64,000 nt of DNA from Mycolicibacterium canariasense (GTDB lineage Bacteria > Actinomycetota > Actinomycetes > Mycobacteriales > Mycobacteriaceae), in the NCBI RefSeq assembly GCF_002101555.1, contig NZ_LQOL01000038.1, forward strand, positions 1 through 64,000, in the 5' to 3' direction. Position 1 is the stretch's first letter; each line of letters opens with the position of its first letter. Below the pieces are notes generated by a model. It was not told where the DNA came from. It made no database searches and worked only from the letters and a program-made list of their open reading frames with translations. Below, in pieces: positions 1 through 8,579 of the stretch. Made by a program: the position numbers and the translations under genes.

Positions 1-228
1 ACCACCACCGATGTTCACGTAGAACACCTGCATGCGCTCCAACTCGTCGATGATGCCCTTGCACTGCTGCGTGCTCAGCTCACGCGGATCGCGGCGACCC
101 GACGACGACAGACAGTGCACACACGACAGGTTGCACGCATAGGTCAGCTCCCAGGTCAGGCAGATCGGGGCATCCAGACCCAGTTCGAACTGGTCAGTGA
201 GGGTGACCGCTGGCGAAAACGTCGTCAT
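1..228 (-). CDS. mftC: MftC, mycofactocin radical SAM maturase (N-terminal part only)
   Basis: This is the N-terminal 76 residues of the radical SAM enzyme that oxidatively decarboxylates and cyclises the C-terminal Val-Tyr of the MftA precursor peptide. The [4Fe-4S]/SAM motif CNLSCVHC (CxxxCxxC) is visible at about residues 32-39. The gene runs off the left edge of the window. Its ATG overlaps the mftB stop codon (ATGA), which implies translational coupling. The assignment rests on the motif together with mftA and mftB directly upstream; other SPASM-domain radical SAM enzymes are excluded mainly by this context. Confidence 0.95.
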   Translation of the reverse strand, partial: MTTFSPAVTLTDQFELGLDAPICLTWELTYACNLSCVHCLSSSGRRDPRELSTQQCKGIIDELERMQVFYVNIGGG

Positions 229-485
229 GACTGCACCAGCATCTCGGAGTGCGCCAGCGCGGCAAGCGCTTTGGTATAGGGAGCGCAGTCCTGCACCCCG
301 GCCGCGGCCAGGGCGGCCGCGGCACTGGGGTGCTCGGGCAGGGACTGCACCACCTCGACCACCGTGCGGCTCTTCAGGAACGACAGCTTGCGGGTACCGA
401 AGTGGTACAGCAGCGCGCCGAACGGTTCGGGCCGGACGGCGACCTGCGGGTGCAGTCGCCAGGCGCCGTTCGGATCGAACGGCAT
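225..485 (-). CDS. mftB: MftB, mycofactocin precursor-peptide chaperone
   Basis: An 86-residue protein of the RiPP recognition element family (PqqD-like). It binds the MftA leader and presents it to MftC. I chose the ATG at 485 because it lies one base after the mftA stop; the open frame extends further upstream, but that part is simply mftA read in another frame. The sequence begins MPFDPNGAWRLHPQV and has the compact winged-helix composition expected. The downstream end overlaps mftC by ATGA. Family identification rests on size, order and context, since no single catalytic motif exists in this family. Confidence 0.93.
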   Translation of the reverse strand: MPFDPNGAWRLHPQVAVRPEPFGALLYHFGTRKLSFLKSRTVVEVVQSLPEHPSAAAALAAAGVQDCAPYTKALAALAHSEMLVQS

Positions 486-486
486 G

Positions 487-591
487 TCAGTACACCCCGC
501 ACATACCGTCGATGAAGACCTCCTCGACCAAGGTCTCCTCGACCAGCGGCGTTGCCGTCGTGGCGGTTTCGGTGGCGTCATGAGTGGGCAT
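487..591 (-). CDS. mftA: MftA, mycofactocin precursor peptide
   Basis: A 34-residue peptide ending in the hallmark core IDGMCGVY, which MftC and later Mft enzymes convert to the redox cofactor mycofactocin. The N-terminal leader is rich in Thr, Glu and Val. An excellent Shine-Dalgarno sequence (GGAGG, minus strand, 597-601) lies five bases before the ATG. The stop codon is one base from the mftB start. In M. tuberculosis and M. smegmatis the divergent neighbour of mftA is the TetR regulator mftR; here the divergent gene is a methyltransferase. The 159-bp region between them must hold both promoters, but I could not identify a convincing -10/-35 pair or operator. Confidence 0.97.
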   Translation of the reverse strand: MPTHDATETATTATPLVEETLVEEVFIDGMCGVY

Positions 592-750
592 CGGTACCTC
601 CGGGGCTGTGATGGACACCACTCACGCTAAGTCACGCCGATGTCACACAACACTGGCCGGACGGGCAGTTGGGCACCCACCCGATCAGGCGCCGATCGCG
701 CCCAGTTGGTGCGGGCGGACCCGACGCCCTCGCCAATAGCGTTGTACACC

Positions 751-1617
751 ATGACCGTTGCCCTTCTGGATCCCGCCGAGGTCGATCCCCTCGCGCCGTC
801 TGCGGTTGGCGTGTGGCAGGCAGACGGGGTGCGGGTGTTGCGCCGCCCGCGGTCGAACGCCCGGCGCGGGGCCCGGTTCACGGCCTCTCGCGACGGCGCC
901 GTGTTGACGGTGCGGCACGACCTCACCCCGCACGAGCTGAACGACGAACTGGCGGTGCTGCTGACCGAGCAGCTGGGCACTTGGTTGCGGGGTCGGCCGG
1001 AGTTCGAGCAGGTGTTCACCGGTGTGGTGCGCTCGACGGTGGACGGCGGTATGGCGGCGTGGCTGCGGTTCTACCGCAACTCCGTGGCGGCGCTGGAGGA
1101 CGGCAGCGCGGCGTTCGCCCCGATCCATCGGCGGGCCGCCGAACTGGTTGTCGGCGCCCGGTTGATCGACCTGGGGTCCTGCTTCGGCTTCTTTCCGCTC
1201 CGCATGCGGCGCGTCGGTGTCGACGTCCTGGCCACCGACCTGAGCGGACCGACGATGGACCTGCTGGACGCGGTGAGCCATCGGCTACAGCGCCCGGTGC
1301 GCACCCTGCGGTGTGACGCCGGCCGGGTTCCCTTGCCCGACCACGCGGCCGACACCGTCACCGCGTTGCATCTGCTCGAGCATCTGGACGAGCCGACCGG
1401 AGACCGGGTGCTCGCCGAGGCGTTGCGGCTGGCCCGGCGCCGGGTGGTGGTGGCGGTGCCATTCGAGGAGCAGCCACAGGCCTGCTACGGGCATATCCGC
1501 CGATTCGATATCGCCACATTGCGAACACTCGGTGAACGGCTCTGTGCCGCAGACCCATCCAGGCACGTGACCGTCTTCGAACACCACGGCGGCTGGCTGG
1601 TGCTCGACCGGCGCTAG
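751..1617 (+). CDS. mftM: SAM-dependent methyltransferase, probable mycofactocin glycoside methyltransferase MftM
   Basis: A 288-residue class I methyltransferase. The C-terminal half has a Rossmann SAM motif (DLGSCFGFFPL, about residues 144-154), an acidic second-strand residue (ATDLSG) and a post-motif LHLLEHL. The N-terminal 130 residues are not a known domain to me. The frame is open from 640, but the ATG at 751 is preferred because residues upstream read as non-coding; no clear Shine-Dalgarno precedes it, so it may be leaderless. MftM is known to methylate the glucose tail of mycofactocin, and position next to mftA supports that role. A generic methyltransferase with another substrate remains possible. 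Its stop lies three bases from that of the convergent kdgK. Confidence 0.68.
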   Translation: MTVALLDPAEVDPLAPSAVGVWQADGVRVLRRPRSNARRGARFTASRDGAVLTVRHDLTPHELNDELAVLLTEQLGTWLRGRPEFEQVFTGVVRSTVDGGMAAWLRFYRNSVAALEDGSAAFAPIHRRAAELVVGARLIDLGSCFGFFPLRMRRVGVDVLATDLSGPTMDLLDAVSHRLQRPVRTLRCDAGRVPLPDHAADTVTALHLLEHLDEPTGDRVLAEALRLARRRVVVAVPFEEQPQACYGHIRRFDIATLRTLGERLCAADPSRHVTVFEHHGGWLVLDRR

Positions 1618-1627
1618 CGGCTAGCGC
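1611..1627. terminator. Inverted repeat spanning two convergent stop codons
   Basis: Eight-base arms (GCGCTAGC and GCTAGCGC) flank a single G and contain the stop codons of both mftM and kdgK. As DNA it is a near-perfect palindrome; as RNA the hairpin would have to open several inner pairs to form a loop. It may slow polymerase between convergent genes, but no T tract follows. A chance palindrome is possible. Confidence 0.3.
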
Positions 1628-2568
1628 AGGACCGGATCGCCCCCGAGGCAGAACCGCTCCACGTCGGCCAGCGTCGGGCTGGATTCCCAGTCACCCGGGG
1701 TCATGCACAGTATCGCCCCGCACGCGTTGGCACGCCGCAGCCGCTGGGCCACCGACAGTCCGTGCAGCCACCCGCTGAGATAGCCGGCAACAAAGGCATC
1801 GCCGGCGCCGACGGTGTCAACCACGTCGACGGGGATCCCGGCGCCGTGGATCTGTTCACCGGGCAGGTGCACCGTGGCGCCGTCGGCGCCCTGTTTGCGC
1901 ACCACCTCGCTACGACCGGAGCGGACCAGGCGTGCGGCCGCCTCGGCCGGGTCGGAGTCGGGGAACAGCACGTGCAGTTCCTCCGGGCCGCCGAACACGA
2001 TGTCGGCCTGTTCGGCGAACTTGCGCAGCAACGGACCGGCCACGTCGGCGGGCGCCAGGGCGGACCGGTAGTTGATGTCGAAGCTGATCCGCACCCCCGC
2101 ACCGCGGGCGCGGTCGAGCGCCGATTGCATGCAGTCGCGTGCGCTGTCGGACAACAGCGCCGTGATGCCCGAGACGTGCAGTACCGACACGTGTTCGATC
2201 CAGCCCGTGGGCACGTCGTCGGGTCGCAGCCGAGATCCCGCCGACCCGCCGCGGTAGTACAGCACGGCGGTGGAGCGAGTGGTCGGGCGCTCCTTGATCA
2301 TCAACCCGGTGGGGGCGTCGGGGTCGATGACACCGTGGACATCCACGCCTTCGGCCCGGATCTCCCGGGTGACCCGCTCCCCCAGCGGGTCGTCGCCCAC
2401 CCGGCCCAGCCAGCGGCTGTCGATTCCCAAGCGCTGCAGCCCGATTGCCACATTGCTCTCGGCGCCGCCGATGCCCAGGATCAGATCGGACACATGCCGC
2501 AGGGAACCGATATCCCTGGTGCGCATCAGGGCCATGGTCTCGCCGAGCGTGGCGACCCGCGCCGTCAT
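1621..2568 (-). CDS. kdgK: PfkB-family sugar kinase, probable 2-keto-3-deoxygluconate kinase
   Basis: A 315-residue ribokinase/PfkB kinase, predicted to phosphorylate 2-keto-3-deoxygluconate (KDG) at C6 with ATP. PfkB signature 1 is seen as GGAESNVAIGLQRLG (about residues 36-50) and signature 2 as DTVGAGDAFVAGYLSG, whose GAGD carries the catalytic Asp. I chose the ATG at 2568, which overlaps the aldolase stop as ATGA, over an in-frame start 18 bases upstream. It is the last gene of the sugar-acid operon. The neighbouring KDPG aldolase and mannonate dehydratase make KDG the most likely substrate; the fold alone would allow other sugars. Confidence 0.88.
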   Translation of the reverse strand: MTARVATLGETMALMRTRDIGSLRHVSDLILGIGGAESNVAIGLQRLGIDSRWLGRVGDDPLGERVTREIRAEGVDVHGVIDPDAPTGLMIKERPTTRSTAVLYYRGGSAGSRLRPDDVPTGWIEHVSVLHVSGITALLSDSARDCMQSALDRARGAGVRISFDINYRSALAPADVAGPLLRKFAEQADIVFGGPEELHVLFPDSDPAEAAARLVRSGRSEVVRKQGADGATVHLPGEQIHGAGIPVDVVDTVGAGDAFVAGYLSGWLHGLSVAQRLRRANACGAILCMTPGDWESSPTLADVERFCLGGDPVLR

Positions 2569-3221
2569 GGCGCGTCCCGCCGGCACGCGGCGACGAAGGC
2601 CGCTGCCCGCTGCCGGAGTTCGCCGAGATCACCGCCGCGTACGGCGTCACCCAGCAGCGGGCCGCCCACGCTGACGGCCGCCGCCCCGGCGGCCAACCAC
2701 GGCCCGACCTCGTCCAGGCCGATACCGCCGGAAGGGACGACAGAGATTCCGGGGAAGGGTCCGCGCAGATCCTTGACGTACCCGGCGCCCACCTGGTTGG
2801 CGGGGAAGATCTTCACCGCCGCCGCCCCGGCCCGCCACGCCGAGAACAGTTCCGTCGGCGTCAGTCCGCCGGGAACGATCGGCATACCGGCCCGGTGCGC
2901 GTCCTCCACGAGGCCGACATCGGTGATCGGGGTGACCACGTAGTGGGCGCCGGCATCGACGGCGGCCATCAGCTGCCCGGCATCGGTCACCGTGCCCACT
3001 CCGATGTCCGCGGCGGCACCGTAGACCGCCAGCAACCGCGGCAGGCGCTCCAGGGTGCCGGGTGTCGTCAGGGTCAGCTCGACGCTGGCCACGCCACCCT
3101 CGACGAGGGTCTCCAGGATGCGGTCGTAATCGGTGGCGTGCTGGGCGCGCACCACCACGATCAGCTTGGCCTCGGCGGTGCGGGCCGGAATCGCCAAGCG
3201 GCTCAGGGTGTCACCAGTCAT
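2565..3221 (-). CDS. eda: KDPG aldolase (2-dehydro-3-deoxy-6-phosphogluconate aldolase)
   Basis: A 218-residue class I aldolase that cleaves 2-keto-3-deoxy-6-phosphogluconate to pyruvate and glyceraldehyde 3-phosphate. The Schiff-base lysine lies in [12 protein letters not shown], the catalytic Glu in [12 protein letters not shown], and the phosphate-binding PSGGIG follows. Its start overlaps the end of the mannonate dehydratase gene by 11 bases and its stop overlaps the kinase start, so the last three operon genes are tightly coupled. Length and motifs match the Eda family; KDPGal aldolase is the only close alternative. Confidence 0.92.
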   Translation of the reverse strand: MTGDTLSRLAIPARTAEAKLIVVVRAQHATDYDRILETLVEGGVASVELTLTTPGTLERLPRLLAVYGAAADIGVGTVTDAGQLMAAVDAGAHYVVTPITDVGLVEDAHRAGMPIVPGGLTPTELFSAWRAGAAAVKIFPANQVGAGYVKDLRGPFPGISVVPSGGIGLDEVGPWLAAGAAAVSVGGPLLGDAVRGGDLGELRQRAAAFVAACRRDAP

Positions 3222-4452
3222 GGACCGTTCCGTCCTGCAATCGATTCACCGGGAGGTAGGCGGCCGTATAGGTGAAGGCGGCCGCCGCATCCTCGTCCAG
3301 TTCGACGCCGAGGCCCGGCGTGTCACCGGGGTGCAGGAAGCCGCGCTCGAAGGTGAACGACGTCCGGAACACACCCAGCGTGGTGTCGCTGTGCGGCATG
3401 TACTCCTGGATACCGAAGTTGTGAATCGCCAGGTCCAGGTGCAGGGCCGCGGCCATCCCGACCGGGGAGATATCGGTCGGTCCGTGCATCCCCGACCGGA
3501 TCCCGTAGATGCCGGCGAAGTCCAGCAGTTTGCGCATCGCCGTCACGCCGCCGGTGTGGGTGACCGCGGACCGCACGTAGTCGATGAGCCGTTCGGTGAT
3601 CAGGGTTTGATAGTCGTACACCGAGTTGAACACCTCGCCGATGGCCAGCGGCGTGGTGGAATGGCTGCGCACCAACCGCAACGCGGCCTGGTCCTCGGCC
3701 GGCGTGCAGTCTTCCAACCAGAACAGGTCATAGGGTTCAACGTCTTTGGCGAATCTGGCCGCCTCGATCGGAGTCATCCGATGGTGCCCGTCGTGCAGGA
3801 TCCGTAACTGGCTGCCGAAGTCCTCACGGATCTTGGCGAAGATGCCGGGCATGTGGGTGAGATAGGCCCGGGTGTCCCAGGTTTCCTCGATCGGCGCGGT
3901 CGCGCCGCTTCCGTCGGCCGCGCGGTGCGCCGGCTCGTAGTCATAGCGCGCGCCCGGCTTGTTGGTGGCCACACCGTAGATCTGCCCGAGGCCGGGCACA
4001 CCGGTTTGCACCCGCACCGCGGTGTACCCGGCCTCCACGTACCCCGCGATGGCGTCCTTGAGGGCGGGATAGTCGGGGCCGGACGCGTGCCCGTAGACGC
4101 GGATGCGGTCCCGGCTGGCCCCACCGAGCAACTGGTACAGCGGCACGCCGGCCTTCTTGGCCTTGATATCCCACAGGGCCATGTCGACGGCGGCGATGGC
4201 GGCCATGGTGACCGGTCCGCGCCGCCAGTAGGCGCCGCGGTAGAGGTACTGCCAGGTGTCCTCGATGCGATCCTCGTCGCGGCCGATCAGCATGGAGGCC
4301 AGGTGTTCGGAAAGGTAGGCGGCGACCGCCAATTCGCGTCCGTTCAGCGTGGCGTCACCCCAGCCGACGATCCCGTCGTCGGTGACGATCTTGAGGGTGA
4401 CGAAGTTGCGTCCCGGGCTGCAGACGTTGACGTCGATCTTGTCGATGCTCAT
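3211..4452 (-). CDS. manD: Mannonate dehydratase, enolase superfamily (ManD type)
   Basis: A 413-residue member of the mandelate racemase/enolase superfamily, predicted to dehydrate D-mannonate to KDG. Features typical of ManD are the YGHASG loop (about residue 119), HDGHHRMTP carrying the first metal-ligand Asp, WLEDCTP and AIGEVFNS carrying two metal-ligand Glu residues, and the C-terminal His in GMHGPTD. It sits between transporter and aldolase genes in a complete mannonate pathway. Some ManD-fold enzymes act on D-gluconate or are nearly inactive in vitro, but a fructuronate-reductase-type gene in the same operon favours mannonate. Confidence 0.87.
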   Translation of the reverse strand: MSIDKIDVNVCSPGRNFVTLKIVTDDGIVGWGDATLNGRELAVAAYLSEHLASMLIGRDEDRIEDTWQYLYRGAYWRRGPVTMAAIAAVDMALWDIKAKKAGVPLYQLLGGASRDRIRVYGHASGPDYPALKDAIAGYVEAGYTAVRVQTGVPGLGQIYGVATNKPGARYDYEPAHRAADGSGATAPIEETWDTRAYLTHMPGIFAKIREDFGSQLRILHDGHHRMTPIEAARFAKDVEPYDLFWLEDCTPAEDQAALRLVRSHSTTPLAIGEVFNSVYDYQTLITERLIDYVRSAVTHTGGVTAMRKLLDFAGIYGIRSGMHGPTDISPVGMAAALHLDLAIHNFGIQEYMPHSDTTLGVFRTSFTFERGFLHPGDTPGLGVELDEDAAAAFTYTAAYLPVNRLQDGTVHDW

Positions 4453-4489
4453 TGCGTACTTTCGTGGCTTCGGTTCGTATTCGGTTCGG

Positions 4490-5890
4490 TCACATCGCGG
4501 CGCGCGGGTCGGTCAGGTCGCGACCGGTCCAATCCTTGGCCCACACGGCCACGATCAGTGCCGACAACGAGTACAGGCCCATCATCACCATGATCGGGAT
4601 CGGACTGCCGGTGGCGGCGGCCACCCAGGCGGCCGCGACGACCGGGCCGATACCGGTCGCGATGACGGCGGCGATTTCGCGGACGACAGCGGTGAGCGTG
4701 TATCGGTTACGGGCGCCGAAGATCTCCGGGATGGACACGTTCTCCAGGGATGCCGGGCTGAGCACCGCCACGTTGTGCAGCACCACGTAGCCGACGAACA
4801 CCCACAGCAGGTTCTTGGAGTCGATGGCCAGCATGGTCGGTACGATCACCACCAGGGCGGCCGACATCACGATGATGTACATGCGGCGGCGGCCGAATCG
4901 GTCGCCCAGCCAGCCGATCGTCGGAATGGTGAGAAAGCCGACGATGGACGACACGATGACGGCGTTGGCGCTGACGCTCTTCTGCAGGGCGAGAGTCAGT
5001 GTCATGAACGAGATGAGGTAGGTCTGGATGAGACCGGAGTTGCCCGCCTGCCCGAACCGCAGGAAGAAGGACACCAGCAGCGCCTTCACCGGCTTGCGCT
5101 CGATGGCCTCCAGCGTGCGGGTGTCGGCGCCGCGGGTGGCCCGGTCGACGATCTCGGCGCGCGAGAGGGCGCGACCGTCGATGACGTCCTCGCGCTCCTC
5201 GAATACCGGGCTCTCCTTGAGGTTCAGTCGAATCCACACCGCGAACACCATCACCACGGCGCTGGCGATGAACGGGATGCGCCAACCCCAGGCGATGACA
5301 TCGCTTTCCACCAGCACGCCGAGCAGGATGGCCCAGATCGCCGAGGCGAACAACGTGCCGCAGTTGGTTCCCAGCCCGACCAGGGAGGCCACGAACCCGC
5401 GCCGCTGCGCGGGAGCGTATTCGGCGAGCATGACTCCGGCACCACTGATTTCGGCGCCGGCGCCGAAGCCCTGCAGCAGTCGCAGGGCCACCAGCAGGAT
5501 GGGCGCGAGCATGCCGACCTGGTGGTAGGTCGGCAGCACACCGATGAGGGTGGTGGCCGCACCCATCAGGGCGATGGTGTAGAACAACACCTTCCGCCGG
5601 CCGATCCGGTCACCCAGCCGTCCGAAGAAGACCGCTCCGAGCGGCCGGGCGATATAGCCGACACCGTAGGTCGCCATCGACAGGACGACCGCCATTCCCG
5701 GGCTCTCGCCGGAGAAGAACAGCTGGCTGAATACCAGCGCGGCGGCCAGCGAGTAGAGCTGGAAATCCATGAATTCCAGTGCCGTGCCGAGCCATCCGGA
5801 CACGGCGGCGCGCACCAGGTCCGCCATGCTGCGCTGGGAGGTGGCGGGCTCGGCGGGAGCCTGCGGTTCGTGGGCGGTCGTCATCGTCAT
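4490..5890 (-). CDS. MFS transporter, metabolite:H+ symporter type
   Basis: A 466-residue protein with about 12 hydrophobic segments. It has the MFS loop signature [11 protein letters not shown] after TM2 and a weaker repeat DRFGRRR in the second half. The pattern resembles the metabolite:H+ symporter subgroup (ProP/ShiA-like). The ATG at 5890 starts [10 protein letters not shown]; the frame is open further upstream but that part is the 3' end of the dehydrogenase gene in another frame. It lies between the dehydrogenase and mannonate dehydratase genes with gaps of 28 and 37 bases, so it probably imports the sugar acid the operon degrades. The substrate cannot be read from the sequence. Confidence 0.87.
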   Translation of the reverse strand: MTMTTAHEPQAPAEPATSQRSMADLVRAAVSGWLGTALEFMDFQLYSLAAALVFSQLFFSGESPGMAVVLSMATYGVGYIARPLGAVFFGRLGDRIGRRKVLFYTIALMGAATTLIGVLPTYHQVGMLAPILLVALRLLQGFGAGAEISGAGVMLAEYAPAQRRGFVASLVGLGTNCGTLFASAIWAILLGVLVESDVIAWGWRIPFIASAVVMVFAVWIRLNLKESPVFEEREDVIDGRALSRAEIVDRATRGADTRTLEAIERKPVKALLVSFFLRFGQAGNSGLIQTYLISFMTLTLALQKSVSANAVIVSSIVGFLTIPTIGWLGDRFGRRRMYIIVMSAALVVIVPTMLAIDSKNLLWVFVGYVVLHNVAVLSPASLENVSIPEIFGARNRYTLTAVVREIAAVIATGIGPVVAAAWVAAATGSPIPIMVMMGLYSLSALIVAVWAKDWTGRDLTDPRAAM

Positions 5891-5918
5891 TCCTCGTGGG
5901 GTCGGGTTCGGATTGCGA

Positions 5919-6923
5919 TCAGAACTGCAGGAGCACCTTGGCCGAGGCCGAGGCGTCGCGGGCCAAGGTGAATGCGTCCACGGCTTGCGATGCCGGGACG
6001 GCATGGGAGATGACCGCGTCGAGGTGATCGTCGGCGGCGAGAATGGCCACCGCCTCATCGATTTCGTCGGCGAAGCGGAAGGCGCCGACCAGGGTGAGTT
6101 CCTTGCCCAGCATCGGTGCCAGGTTCACCGCGATCTCGGTGTTCGGCAGGGTGCCGACCTGCACGACGATGCCGGCCCGCCGGGCGGCGCGTACCGCCTG
6201 GGTGAGTGACACCCCCACCCCGGAGCATTCGAAGACGACATCGTAGGACTCGTCGGCGATGCCGTCCCGGCCGACCAGAACGGTGTCGACGGCGCCCAGC
6301 GCACGCGCCCTGGCCAGTGGCTCGGGCCGAAGGTCGCTGACCCCGATCTCGGTCGCGCCGGCGTGCCGGGCGGCGGCCACCGCGAGCAGGCCGATCGGAC
6401 CGGCGCCGATCACCAGAACCCGACGGCCGGAGAGGTTTCCGGCCAGCGCGACGGCGTGCAGCGCCACCGCCAACGGTTCGGCCAGGGCCGCGCGGCGCAA
6501 CGGCAGTCCGGCCGGCAACGTGCGGAGCATGTGGTCCTCGACGACCAGCAGTTCGGCAGCGCCGCCCTGCCGGTGGGGGAACGTGGCCGCGCTGCCGAGA
6601 TAGTCGCCACCCGGGTGCAGATGTGGACGGTCGGCCAGACCGGGCACCGGCTGCCCGTACCGGGCGGGGTGCACCGTCACCGGTGTACCGGCCGGGTGGC
6701 GCCCGGACGGGTCGAGGTCGACCACGGCCGACAGCTCGTGACCGGGTGTGAACGGCTCGCGCACGACGTTCTCGCCATTGGCGCCGTGAAAGTAGTAGTG
6801 CAGATCGGAACCGCAGATGCCGACGTAGCTGACCCGCAGCCGAACCTGCCCCGCGGCCGGGACGGGTTCGCTGCGGTCTTCCCAGCGGATGTCTTCTTTG
6901 CCGTGGATGGCAAGGGCTTTCAT
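5919..6923 (-). CDS. Medium-chain dehydrogenase, L-idonate/L-gulonate 5-dehydrogenase-like
   Basis: A 334-residue MDR alcohol dehydrogenase. Catalytic-zinc residues appear as GICGSDLHYYFHG (Cys about residue 37) and TPGHE (His-Glu about 62-63); the NAD-binding motif is GAGPIGLLAVAAA. The structural-zinc lobe, normally four Cys near residues 90-110, has none: the segment reads HPARYGQPVPGLADRP. In this operon the likely reaction is oxidation of L-gulonate (or L-idonate) at C5; 5-dehydro-L-gulonate is D-fructuronate, the substrate of the next enzyme. Its start overlaps the upstream gene by four bases. The substrate is inferred from context. Confidence 0.82.
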   Translation of the reverse strand: MKALAIHGKEDIRWEDRSEPVPAAGQVRLRVSYVGICGSDLHYYFHGANGENVVREPFTPGHELSAVVDLDPSGRHPAGTPVTVHPARYGQPVPGLADRPHLHPGGDYLGSAATFPHRQGGAAELLVVEDHMLRTLPAGLPLRRAALAEPLAVALHAVALAGNLSGRRVLVIGAGPIGLLAVAAARHAGATEIGVSDLRPEPLARARALGAVDTVLVGRDGIADESYDVVFECSGVGVSLTQAVRAARRAGIVVQVGTLPNTEIAVNLAPMLGKELTLVGAFRFADEIDEAVAILAADDHLDAVISHAVPASQAVDAFTLARDASASAKVLLQF

Positions 6924-8413
6924 CGCAGCGTCGTCCTGTCCTCGGTTGCGGAGGTGGCCTCTCGTGCGGCCGCCGTTATCCCGCCGCGGGCGATCGTCTC
7001 CACCAGCTGTGCCACCCGCTCGCCGAATGCCGGCTGCGCGGTCAGCTCATCGGGCAGAAAACCGTTGTCCAGCACCGCGAGTGCGTGCTCGCGGGGCCCG
7101 GTCGTGCCGCGGGTCGCCGCTGCGAGTCGGTGCCGCGCGGGTTCGCGGATCTCACCGGCGTACGGACCGGGATCGAAACCGGGCGGTGGCGCAACAGCGC
7201 AGATCCAGCCGGCGACCGTGAGTGCGAGCAGGTGCGGCACCCGCCCGGCCCGCAGTGCGAACAGAGCCGGCTCGGGAATGCGCTGCAGCAGTTTCACCGA
7301 ACCGTCGGTGCCGACTTGCGAGGTGCGGTGCCCCAGCGCGGCATTGGCCCAGCGGTGTGACAGCGACTCCAGATAGCCGTCCGTGTCGAATCCGCGCGGC
7401 AAGGTGATGCTCGGTAGATAGTCAGCAGCGATGCAGGCGCGCACCGCATCCTTGACGAAGTCCTGCGCCCAGGCCTCGGCGATGGTGGCCCGACCGTCGA
7501 GCAGGCCGAGATACGCGATCAGCGAATGTGATCCGTTGAGCAGTCGCAACTTGACGAGCTCGTAGGCGTGGACCTCGTCGCTGAGCACCGCACCCGCCCG
7601 TTCCCAGGCCGGCCTGCCGGCTGCGAACGTGTCCTCCAATACCCACATGGTGAAGTCCTCGGCCGGCACCGGACAGCGATCGTCCACCCCGAGTACCTCG
7701 GCCACCGCCACCCTCGTCTGGTCCGTGGTCGCCGGCACGATGCGGTCCACCATGGAGTTCGGGAAGCTGACGTGTTCGGCCACGAACGCCAGCACGTCCT
7801 CGGATGCCGAACTGGCGTGCAGGAATTCGGTCACCACGGCACGGGTCGCCTGCCCGTTGGACTGCAGGTTGTCACAGGACAGGACGGTGATCGGCGCTCC
7901 GCTGGCGGCACGCATCGCCAGTCCCCGGGCGATCAGCCCGATGGTGCTGCGGGGATGGGCGGGGTCGGCGATATCGCGGCGAACGTCGTCGAGACCGACG
8001 TCCAGGGCGCCGGTCCGCGGCGACCGGCAGTAGCCCACCTCGCTGACGGTGAGGGTGAGGATCCGGTGGCGGGGGTCCGCGACGGCCGCCACGAACGACT
8101 CCGGTTCGGCGGCCAGCACCCCGAGACCGCGGTGCACGTCGACGACACCCGCGCGCCGGCCGTGGTCGGAGTGTTCGAGCACGGCGTATCGGCCGTCTTG
8201 GGCACGCATCGCCGCGACCACCTCCGATGAGCGGTTGGCGAATCCGTAGATGCCCCAGTCGCCGGTCTCGGCTGCCAGCGCCTGGGCGGTGTACACCGCG
8301 GCGTGTGCCCGGTGGAAGTTGCCCAATCCCAGGTGCACCATGCCCGTGCCGGGGTTCGCCGAAGCCCCGATCACGGCACCGTCCGGGGTGCTCGAGCGGG
8401 TCAGCCGACGCAT
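6920..8413 (-). CDS. Mannitol dehydrogenase family oxidoreductase, probable fructuronate reductase / mannonate dehydrogenase
   Basis: A 497-residue polyol-type long-chain dehydrogenase. The N-terminal nucleotide-binding domain begins with VHLGLGNFHRAH (about residues 26-37). The catalytic KxxxxNxxH motif is present as KLRLLNGSH (about residue 290). The family includes mannitol, arabitol, tagaturonate and fructuronate/mannonate enzymes. Because the operon also holds mannonate dehydratase, KDG kinase and KDPG aldolase, reduction of D-fructuronate to D-mannonate is the best fit. It is the first gene of the operon and is transcribed divergently from the IclR gene. Confidence 0.84.
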   Translation of the reverse strand: MRRLTRSSTPDGAVIGASANPGTGMVHLGLGNFHRAHAAVYTAQALAAETGDWGIYGFANRSSEVVAAMRAQDGRYAVLEHSDHGRRAGVVDVHRGLGVLAAEPESFVAAVADPRHRILTLTVSEVGYCRSPRTGALDVGLDDVRRDIADPAHPRSTIGLIARGLAMRAASGAPITVLSCDNLQSNGQATRAVVTEFLHASSASEDVLAFVAEHVSFPNSMVDRIVPATTDQTRVAVAEVLGVDDRCPVPAEDFTMWVLEDTFAAGRPAWERAGAVLSDEVHAYELVKLRLLNGSHSLIAYLGLLDGRATIAEAWAQDFVKDAVRACIAADYLPSITLPRGFDTDGYLESLSHRWANAALGHRTSQVGTDGSVKLLQRIPEPALFALRAGRVPHLLALTVAGWICAVAPPPGFDPGPYAGEIREPARHRLAAATRGTTGPREHALAVLDNGFLPDELTAQPAFGERVAQLVETIARGGITAAAREATSATEDRTTLR

Positions 8414-8454
8414 CGTTGCGCTCTCCCAGATGTCTCACACCAAGCCGGTGCGTT

Positions 8455-8494
8455 CCGTATTATGAACCGTACGTATCGCATTGCGAAACTACGG
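8455..8494. promoter_or_regulatory. Divergent promoter region with candidate IclR operator
   Basis: The 166-bp region between the operon and its IclR gene is locally AT-rich at 8455-8494. It contains the inverted repeat TCGCATTGCGA (8476-8486), the hexamer palindrome CGTACG (8468-8473) and outer matching pentamers CCGTA/TACGG (8455-8459, 8490-8494). IclR regulators usually bind short palindromes next to the genes they control and their own gene. Which of these elements is the operator is not determined. Confidence 0.4.
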
Positions 8495-8579
8495 TGACAT
8501 GTGGGCCATGCTGTGTCAAGGGTCACCACGGCAACTGTGCCAAGCTCTGGGATACGGCGACTCAGAAGGGAGACGCAGC

